Shown here: positions 56,889-64,000 of the stretch, piece by piece | How positions within the stretch are numbered: position 1 is the stretch's first letter | Layout of the letters: each line of letters starts with the position of its first letter | Assembly (NCBI GenBank): GCA_945906965.1 | Contig: CAMDRP010000007.1 | Location: 1 to 64,000, forward strand | From: Opitutus sp. GAS368 | GTDB lineage: Bacteria; Verrucomicrobiota; Verrucomicrobiia; Opitutales; Opitutaceae | Direction of reading: 5' to 3' | DNA: 64,000 nucleotides | Made by a program: the position numbers and the translations under genes | Notes under the pieces: model-generated | Databases searched by the model: none | Seen by the model: the letters and a program-made list of their open reading frames with translations, nothing else | What the model was told of the DNA's origin: nothing

Positions 56889-57377
56889 ATGTTTATGTCC
56901 CCCTGGAAACCCGAACTCGACGCCATCATCGGCGCCCGCCACGGCGGACAAGTGGAGCACGTCCATGGATTGCTCCAGAAACTCGACGCGCGTTTCCCCA
57001 ACGTCGCCGAGATCGCTTACCAACTCGCTTGGACCTGCGATGTGCTCGGCCTCGCCACCGAGGCGATCCCCCACTACGAACGCGCGCTCACGCTTGGTCT
57101 CGCGCCCAACGACCATGCCAGCGCGCTCCTCGGCCTCGGCTCGACGCTGCGCGCCACCGGCGAGTTCGCGCGCTCGGCTGAAATCCTGCGCTCTGGCCAA
57201 CACTTATTTCCGGACCACCGTGAATTCGACGTCTTTCTCGCGCTCACGACGCACGATCTCGGCCAACACGCCGAAGCGATGAAGCTGCTGTTGCTCGCGC
57301 TCGTCGACACGTCCGAAGACCCCGGCATCACGACCTATCAACGCGCGCTGCGTTTTCAGGCTACACGCCTAGTTTGA
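56889..57377 (+). CDS. Tetratricopeptide-repeat-like protein
   Basis: TPR pattern (FPNVAEIAYQLAWTCDVLGLATEAIPHYERALTLGL); hairpin AGGCAACGCGGATTAACCGCCGCGTTGCTTTT just upstream. Confidence 0.75.
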   Translation: MFMSPWKPELDAIIGARHGGQVEHVHGLLQKLDARFPNVAEIAYQLAWTCDVLGLATEAIPHYERALTLGLAPNDHASALLGLGSTLRATGEFARSAEILRSGQHLFPDHREFDVFLALTTHDLGQHAEAMKLLLLALVDTSEDPGITTYQRALRFQATRLV

Positions 57378-57419
57378 TTTTTTGCGGCGAGCTCAAGGCG
57401 GCACCGCAGCGCATAAAAA

Positions 57420-57443
57420 AGCCGGCCTCGAACGAGGCCGGCT
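57420..57443. terminator. Bidirectional intrinsic terminator
   Basis: AAAAAAGCCGGCCTCGAACGAGGCCGGCTTTGCTTTTT between convergent genes. Confidence 0.75.
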
Positions 57444-57472
57444 TTGCTTTTTAGAGCGTAAAGAGAGGCGGA

Positions 57473-57835
<363 letters not shown>

Positions 57836-59311
57836 TTAGTTGATGTAACCTTCTTCACCGTGATCGGTGATGTCGAGGCCTTGGGACTCGGCTTCGGCGG
57901 TGGGGCGCAGGCCGATGAGGGCCTTGACCAGCATGGCGATCACGAAGGTAGCGACCACAGAGAGCACGAGCGTAAGAACCACCGCCTTGCCTTGGGTGAG
58001 CCAGAGGCCGCCGTCGGTGACCAGTTTAGCGAGGCCGTTTTTCACGGCGGATGCACCAACCAGATTGGAGTTAACTTCTTTCGTAGCGAGAACACCCGTG
58101 ATGATGGCACCGAGGGTGCCACCGACCGCGTGCACGCCGAAGGTGTCGAGCGCATCATCGTAGCCGAACATTGCTTTGATCTTGGTCACGAAAACATAGG
58201 GCACGACGGCGGCGAGGACGCCGATGATGACTGCACCGGTCGAATCGACGAAGCCGGCCGCAGGCGTGATCACCACGAGGCCAGCGACGGCGCCGGAGCA
58301 CATGCCGAGGATCGAGGCGTGGCCGCGGAAGATTTTTTCGATCGCACCCCAGACAAACGTCGCGACGGCCGCGGCGAGGGTCGTGGTCATGAAAGCGTTG
58401 GCTGCGACGCCATCAGCGGCGGCGGCGCTACCGGCATTGAAACCATACCAGCCGACCCAGAGCATACCGGTGCCGACCATGCACAGTACCATGCTATGCG
58501 GAGCCATCTTTTCCTTACGGAAGCCCAGGCGGGGCCCGAGGATCAAGCAGAGGATCAAGGCTGACCAACCCGAGGACATGTGCACCACGGTGCCTCCAGC
58601 GAAGTCGATCGCAGCGATGGCCGCATCGCCGTTCCAGACGCCGTTCATGTAGCCAGTGACGCCCCAAACCATGTGCGCGAGCGGGAAATAAACCACGAGC
58701 ATCCAAATCGCCACGAAGAGCATGATGGCGGTAAACTTCATGCGCTCAGCGATCGCACCCACGATCAGGGCGGGCGTGATGATCGCGAACATCATTTGAT
58801 ACATCGAAAAGACATTCTGGGAGACCCAGTAAGCGTAGTCGGTGTTGGGCGCGCTGGTCACACCCTTCAGGAAGAAATACTCTGAGCCACCGAGAAACGG
58901 GCTGCCGAAGCTTTTGCCAAAGACGAAACTATAACCAAATGCCCACCACATGATTGTGACCATGCCCGCAATGCCCAAGCACTGAGCGAGGACCGAGAGG
59001 ACGTTCTTCTTTCGCACCAAGCCGCCATAGAAAAGCGCTAGGCCGGGCAGCGTCATGAAGAGCACGAGTGCAGCGCTGGTCATCATCCAAGCATTGTGGC
59101 CGGGGCCAGGGGCGCCGACCAAAGGACCTTTCGCAGGATCAACGTTAGTCACGTAAGCTTCGAGTGCGGCGATGCGCTCCTCCGCCGTCGGCGGAGGCGG
59201 TGTCGCGGGCGCAGCGGCGGGCGTTTGGGCCCAGATTGAGCCTGTAACAAGCAGCAGAGCTGCCAGTCCAAGACGGAAGCGAGTCAGGTTGAGGAGGAAT
59301 TTCATAGGCAA
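57836..59311 (-). CDS. amtB: Ammonium transporter
   Basis: WMMTSAALVLFMTLPGLALFYGGLVRKKNVLS, DFAGGTVVHMSSGWSAL, FGVHAVGGTLGAIITGVLA; N-terminal signal peptide. Confidence 0.97.
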   Translation of the reverse strand: MPMKFLLNLTRFRLGLAALLLVTGSIWAQTPAAAPATPPPPTAEERIAALEAYVTNVDPAKGPLVGAPGPGHNAWMMTSAALVLFMTLPGLALFYGGLVRKKNVLSVLAQCLGIAGMVTIMWWAFGYSFVFGKSFGSPFLGGSEYFFLKGVTSAPNTDYAYWVSQNVFSMYQMMFAIITPALIVGAIAERMKFTAIMLFVAIWMLVVYFPLAHMVWGVTGYMNGVWNGDAAIAAIDFAGGTVVHMSSGWSALILCLILGPRLGFRKEKMAPHSMVLCMVGTGMLWVGWYGFNAGSAAAADGVAANAFMTTTLAAAVATFVWGAIEKIFRGHASILGMCSGAVAGLVVITPAAGFVDSTGAVIIGVLAAVVPYVFVTKIKAMFGYDDALDTFGVHAVGGTLGAIITGVLATKEVNSNLVGASAVKNGLAKLVTDGGLWLTQGKAVVLTLVLSVVATFVIAMLVKALIGLRPTAEAESQGLDITDHGEEGYIN

Positions 59312-59396
59312 GTGACATAGCTAAAGCAGTCGCTGTGCCATGCAGCGGGTTCATTAAAAAACAACCGACTTTCAGAGGGAAAAACCCTCCGCCCAT

Positions 59397-59426
59397 AAAA
59401 AAACCGGCTACCCTTGGGCAGCCGGC
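59397..59426 (-). terminator. Intrinsic terminator between first PII gene and amtB
   Basis: Minus strand: GCCGGCTGCCCAAGGGTAGCCGGTTTTTTTA. Confidence 0.7.
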
Positions 59427-59445
59427 CAGTAACCTCAAACCGAGT

Positions 59446-59808
<363 letters not shown>

Positions 59809-59934
59809 TTAAGTAAGAGCGATTTGATTACGGAGCAAGCCGGAGTTACATGACAATTCCAAGACGAAGCAAAACGACTAGGAAATCAGAGCGCAGAACC
59901 GCGGAAGTAAGCAGCGCACGGCCGAAGCCGCGCG

Positions 59935-61743
59935 TTACTCGGGCATCACCGTAGCAATGTGCAGCTCCTTGAGCTGCTTGGCCGTCACCGGCGTCGGGCT
60001 CTGCGCCATGAGATCCTGCCCCTTCTGCGTCTTGGGGAAGGCGATCACGTCGCGGATGCTGGTCGTGCCGCAGAGCAACGCCACCATGCGGTCGAGACCA
60101 AAGGCGATGCCACCATGCGGCGGCGCGCCGTAGGTAAACGCTTTCAACATGTACCCAAAGCGACTCTCGACGACGTCAGCGGGAATTTTCAGGACGTCTT
60201 CAAACACTTTTTTCTGCAACGCCGGCTGGTGAATGCGAATCGAGCCGCCGCCGAGTTCCATGCCGTTGAGGACAACATCGTAGTGCTGTCCACGGACTTT
60301 TTTCGGATCAGTGTCGAGGTGCGCCGCGTCTTCCGCGACGGGCGCGGTGAACGGATGGTGCGTAGCGACGTAGCGGTTTTCCGCCTCGTCGTAGCTCATC
60401 AACGGGAAATCCACGACCCAGAGAAACTGCCAATCATCGGCGCGGATCGTGAGCTTGCCGCGTTTCTGGAGCAGCGCCGCCGCTTCGAGACGGATGCGGC
60501 CAAGGATCGCGCAGGCCTTTTCCCAAGGTGCAGCTGCGAAGAACAACATGTCACCTTCGGCCAGACCCAGTTGCGCCGTGAGCGCAGCTTTCTCGGCCTC
60601 GGAGAAAAATTTAACGATGGGCGATTTCCATTCGCCGCCCTCGACCTTGATAAAGGCGAGGCCTTTCGCGCCGAGCGATTTGGCGATTTCTTCCAGGGCC
60701 TTGATTTCGCCCTGGGTGAGATCGGCGAGGCCTTTGGCGTTGATCGCCTTGATCGCGCCGCCACCGGTGGCCGTGGATGCGAAGACTTTGAAAGCCGAGG
60801 TCTTGAACAAATCAGTAAAATCCACAAGCTCCATGCCGAAGCGCACATCAGGTTTATCGACGCCGTAGCGATTCATCGCATCGTTATAAGGCATGCGCGG
60901 GAACGGCGTGGGCAGATCGTGACCGAGCACGTCTTTCCAAACTTTTTTCAACATCCCCTCAAACAGCGAATAAATGCCTTCGCGGTCGATGAACGAGGCC
61001 TCGACGTCCACTTGCGTGAACTCCATCTGGCGATCGGAACGTAAATCTTCGTCACGGAAACAGCGGGCGATTTGGAAATATTTTTCCACGCCGGCGACCA
61101 TCAGGATTTGCTTAAATTGCTGAGGTGATTGCGACAGCGCGTAAAATTGCCCCGCGTGGATGCGCGACGGCACGAGGTATTCGCGCGCGCCTTCGGGCGT
61201 GCTCTTGAAAAGCGCGGGCGTCTCGACTTCGATGAATTCCTGCGAGTCGAAATAGTCACGGATGGACTTCGCGGCGCGATGACGCACCTGGAGATTTTTA
61301 CGCATCTTCGGCCGACGCAGGTCGAGGTAACGGTACGTGAGACGCAGGTCTTCGTTGACCTTATCACCGCCGATATCATCGAGCGGGAACGGCGGCGTAT
61401 CGGAAACATTGAGCACCTCGAGGGCATTTGCGGCGATCTCTATGCCACCGGTGGGCAGGGTCGAGTTGACGGTGCCTTCGGGCCGAGGAACGACTTTGCC
61501 CGCGATGCTAATGACGGACTCCGGTTTTAGATGGCCGGCTTGGACGCCGAGCTCGGCGTTGTCTTGCGGGTCGAATTTGACCTGCGTGATGCCTTTGCGG
61601 TCGCGCAAGTCGATGAAGACAATGCCGCCGTGATCACGGACGGAATCAACCCATCCGGAGAGCGTGACGGACGCACCGAGATCGGCGGGAGTGAGCTGGG
61701 CACAATGATGGGTGCGCTTCATGGGCATGGGTTGGTCGTGCAA
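59935..61743 (-). CDS. aspS: Aspartyl-tRNA synthetase
   Basis: GWVDSVRDHGGIVFIDLRDRKGITQVKF, RYLDLRRPKMRKNLQVRH, FRDEDLRSDRQMEFTQVDVEASF, PPHGGIAFGLDRMVALL. Confidence 0.97.
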   Translation of the reverse strand: MHDQPMPMKRTHHCAQLTPADLGASVTLSGWVDSVRDHGGIVFIDLRDRKGITQVKFDPQDNAELGVQAGHLKPESVISIAGKVVPRPEGTVNSTLPTGGIEIAANALEVLNVSDTPPFPLDDIGGDKVNEDLRLTYRYLDLRRPKMRKNLQVRHRAAKSIRDYFDSQEFIEVETPALFKSTPEGAREYLVPSRIHAGQFYALSQSPQQFKQILMVAGVEKYFQIARCFRDEDLRSDRQMEFTQVDVEASFIDREGIYSLFEGMLKKVWKDVLGHDLPTPFPRMPYNDAMNRYGVDKPDVRFGMELVDFTDLFKTSAFKVFASTATGGGAIKAINAKGLADLTQGEIKALEEIAKSLGAKGLAFIKVEGGEWKSPIVKFFSEAEKAALTAQLGLAEGDMLFFAAAPWEKACAILGRIRLEAAALLQKRGKLTIRADDWQFLWVVDFPLMSYDEAENRYVATHHPFTAPVAEDAAHLDTDPKKVRGQHYDVVLNGMELGGGSIRIHQPALQKKVFEDVLKIPADVVESRFGYMLKAFTYGAPPHGGIAFGLDRMVALLCGTTSIRDVIAFPKTQKGQDLMAQSPTPVTAKQLKELHIATVMPE

Positions 61744-61817
61744 AAGGCAAAAGAAAGCCCCGCCACTCGGGGCGGAGCAAACAGATTTTCGGCCAACGTC
61801 AAAAACTCGGCCGGGTC

Positions 61818-63410
61818 TCAGTCCAAGATTAGGCTTTGCCCGGTCATTTCCGCCGGCTTCGCCAAGCCCATCAAATGCAACACCGTCGGCGCGATATCCG
61901 CGAGCCGGCCACCCGCGCGCATCTTAGTCTGACCGGCGATGAGGCCTTCGCCCACGGCGAAGACTTCCACGAGGTTGAGTGTATGTGCGGTATGCGGGCC
62001 GTTGCTCGCCGGATCCCACATTTGCTCGACGTTGCCATGATCCGCGCAGACGACGGCTTTGCCGCCGACTTGGTGGATCGCGGCGAGCAACTCGCCCACG
62101 CCGGCATCGGTGGCCTCCACGGCTTTGATCGAAGCGGGCAACGAACCGGTGTGTCCGACCATGTCGGGATTCGCGTAGTTCACCGCGATAAAACCATATT
62201 TACCCGAAAGGATCGCCGCTTTGGCCAACGCCGTGACTTCGGCCGCCGCCATTTCTGGCTGCATGTCGTAGGTCGCGACTTTGGGGCTAGAGGGGCACGC
62301 GCGGTCTTCGCCGGGAAACGGCTCGCTGCGGTAGTTGTTAAAGAAAAACGTCACGTGCGGATTTTTCTCCGTCTCGGCACAGCGGAACTGCGCGAGTCCA
62401 GCTTGGCTCACGACTTCACCGAGGATGTTTTTCAACTTCTCCGGTTTCCCCGAGATCACGTGCACCGGCAGACCTTTTTCATATTCGGTCATCGTCGCGT
62501 AGTAGAGGTCGAGTTTCGCGCCGCGGTCGAATTCCTTGAAATCATCCATCACAAACGCCCGCGTGATCTCGCGGGGCCGATCGCCACGGTAGTTGTAAAA
62601 CAACACCGCATCTCCGTCACCAAACGTCGCGAGCGGCTTGCCCGCGGCGCCGACGATCCACGTCGCGGGCACAAACTCATCGCCTTTCTGCGTCTCGCTG
62701 AGCGGACGATCATAGTAACTTTGGATCGCGGCCGCCGCGCTCGGGGCCGTCGCGACCGCTTTCCGGCCCGTGAGCAGATCATACGCTTTTTGCACGCGTT
62801 CCCAACGATTATCGCGATCCATTGCCCAGAAACGCCCGCACACCGTCGCGATCGTGCCGACGCCGATCTCGCGGCATTTCGCCTCGACCTGCGCGATGTA
62901 ACCCAGACCGCTCTGCGGCGCCGTATCGCGGCCATCGGTGAAGCCATGGATAAAAACCTGCGCCTTCGTCAGACCATCGTCTTTGGCCTGCTGCAAAATC
63001 CCGTAAAGGTGTTCGAGCATCCCGTGCACACCGCCGTCGGACACGATGCCCATGACGTGTAACTTCGCGGTCGGCGACGCCTTCACGCGCGCGACTGCGG
63101 CGCGCCACACGGGATTACCCGCGAGTTGTTTTTCGGAAAACAATTTATTCAACCGCACGAGCTCTTGATCCACTACGCGACCGGCGCCGATGTTTTCATG
63201 GCCGACTTCGGAGTTGCCCATCTGTCCGTCAGGCAAGCCGACATCGAAGCCGCTCGCCGCGACGAGCGCACGCGGATATTTAGCCTGCAACGCATCGTCG
63301 CAGGCTTTTTTAGCAAGATAGACGGCGTTGAACGCATTTTGGTCGGCGTGGGGATTTTTTCCCCAGCCATCGCGGATGATCAACAAAACGGGTTTCAGCG
63401 GTGATTTCAT
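61818..63410 (-). CDS. gpmI: 2,3-bisphosphoglycerate-independent phosphoglycerate mutase
   Basis: LLIIRDGWGKN, GLPDGQMGNSEVGHENIGAGRVVDQ, GFTDGRDTAPQSGLGYI, CADHGNVEQMWD. Confidence 0.96.
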   Translation of the reverse strand: MKSPLKPVLLIIRDGWGKNPHADQNAFNAVYLAKKACDDALQAKYPRALVAASGFDVGLPDGQMGNSEVGHENIGAGRVVDQELVRLNKLFSEKQLAGNPVWRAAVARVKASPTAKLHVMGIVSDGGVHGMLEHLYGILQQAKDDGLTKAQVFIHGFTDGRDTAPQSGLGYIAQVEAKCREIGVGTIATVCGRFWAMDRDNRWERVQKAYDLLTGRKAVATAPSAAAAIQSYYDRPLSETQKGDEFVPATWIVGAAGKPLATFGDGDAVLFYNYRGDRPREITRAFVMDDFKEFDRGAKLDLYYATMTEYEKGLPVHVISGKPEKLKNILGEVVSQAGLAQFRCAETEKNPHVTFFFNNYRSEPFPGEDRACPSSPKVATYDMQPEMAAAEVTALAKAAILSGKYGFIAVNYANPDMVGHTGSLPASIKAVEATDAGVGELLAAIHQVGGKAVVCADHGNVEQMWDPASNGPHTAHTLNLVEVFAVGEGLIAGQTKMRAGGRLADIAPTVLHLMGLAKPAEMTGQSLILD

Positions 63411-63544
63411 GGAAAAATAGCACCGTCACCCGTGAACACCCCACCGCTCGTCGCAACGCAAAAAACCGCGACCTCAAATCGCCCCCTCCCGATCCCCTCA
63501 CCGCCGTTTGACAATCCCGCGCTTCTAAAGACCAATTTCCACCC

Positions 63545-64000
63545 ATGTCCCAACGCGCCGTTCTCATCGTCAATCTCGGCTCTCCTGATTCGACGTCCGT
63601 CCCCGACGTGCGCCGTTATTTGCGGGAGTTTCTCGGGGACGAACGCGTGCTTGATTTACCCGCGCCGCTACGCTTCGCGTTACTCGAGGGCATTATTTTA
63701 CGTACGCGCCCGAAAAAATCCGCCCACGCCTACGCCTCGATCTGGCAAGCCGAAGGTTCTCCCTTGGTCATCACCTCCCGCTCGGTCCGCGACAAACTCG
63801 CCGCGACGCTCGGCGCCGAAACTCCGGTATATCTGGCGATGCGTTACGGCAACCCCTCGATCGCTAGCGTGATGGCGCAAATGGCCGCCGACGGTGTGAC
63901 CGAAGTCCTGCTGTTCCCCCAATACCCCCACTACGCGATGTCCTCGTGGGAAACGGTCGTCGTGAAAGTTTTTGCGGAGCGCGCCAAGCTCGCGCCCGGG
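63545..64000 (+). CDS. hemH: Ferrochelatase, N-terminal part (cut by window end)
   Basis: MSQRAVLIVNLGSPDSTSVPDVRRYLREFLGDERVLDLP...YASIWQAEGSPL...MRYGNPSI...LLFPQYPHYAMSSWETV. Confidence 0.95.
   Translation, partial: MSQRAVLIVNLGSPDSTSVPDVRRYLREFLGDERVLDLPAPLRFALLEGIILRTRPKKSAHAYASIWQAEGSPLVITSRSVRDKLAATLGAETPVYLAMRYGNPSIASVMAQMAADGVTEVLLFPQYPHYAMSSWETVVVKVFAERAKLAPG

Overview
This 64 kb GC-rich window looks like a bacterial chromosome segment, probably Verrucomicrobiota/Opitutales-like. That placement is inferred from a PVC-type CxxCH haem-binding protein and a Verrucomicrobia-style large secreted peptidase; no taxonomic search was run. Most of it is ordinary: rpsB-tsf, pyrR-pyrB-pyrC, pyrD, hemB, cysS, thrS, aspS, gpmI, hemH (cut by the window end), a PII-AmtB-PII locus, thiL-tsaE, two ABC transporter operons, a sugar kinase/aldolase/oxidoreductase/DeoR operon, a SNF2 helicase, a Tricorn-type protease, tRNA-Ser(CGA) and tRNA-Leu(GAG). 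The accessory part is about 9.5-13.5 kb. There, toxin-antitoxin and DUF4143-ATPase islets are separated by three same-orientation, gap-free ~48-51 bp repeats whose ends resemble the complement of a tRNA/tmRNA 3' end, next to tRNA-Ser. This is the strongest candidate for an undescribed arrangement: stepwise cassette accretion at an RNA-gene 3' end. Other leads are a DUF4143 ATPase with a single in-frame amber codon inside its Walker A motif (16755-17897), an N-terminally truncated XRE antitoxin remnant (11169-11480), a fused nucleotidyltransferase/GHMP kinase, and a pair of palindromes upstream of an ABC operon. No CRISPR array, prophage, transposase, integrase or rRNA was seen. All calls come from reading the sequence and supplied translations; no database search was run.
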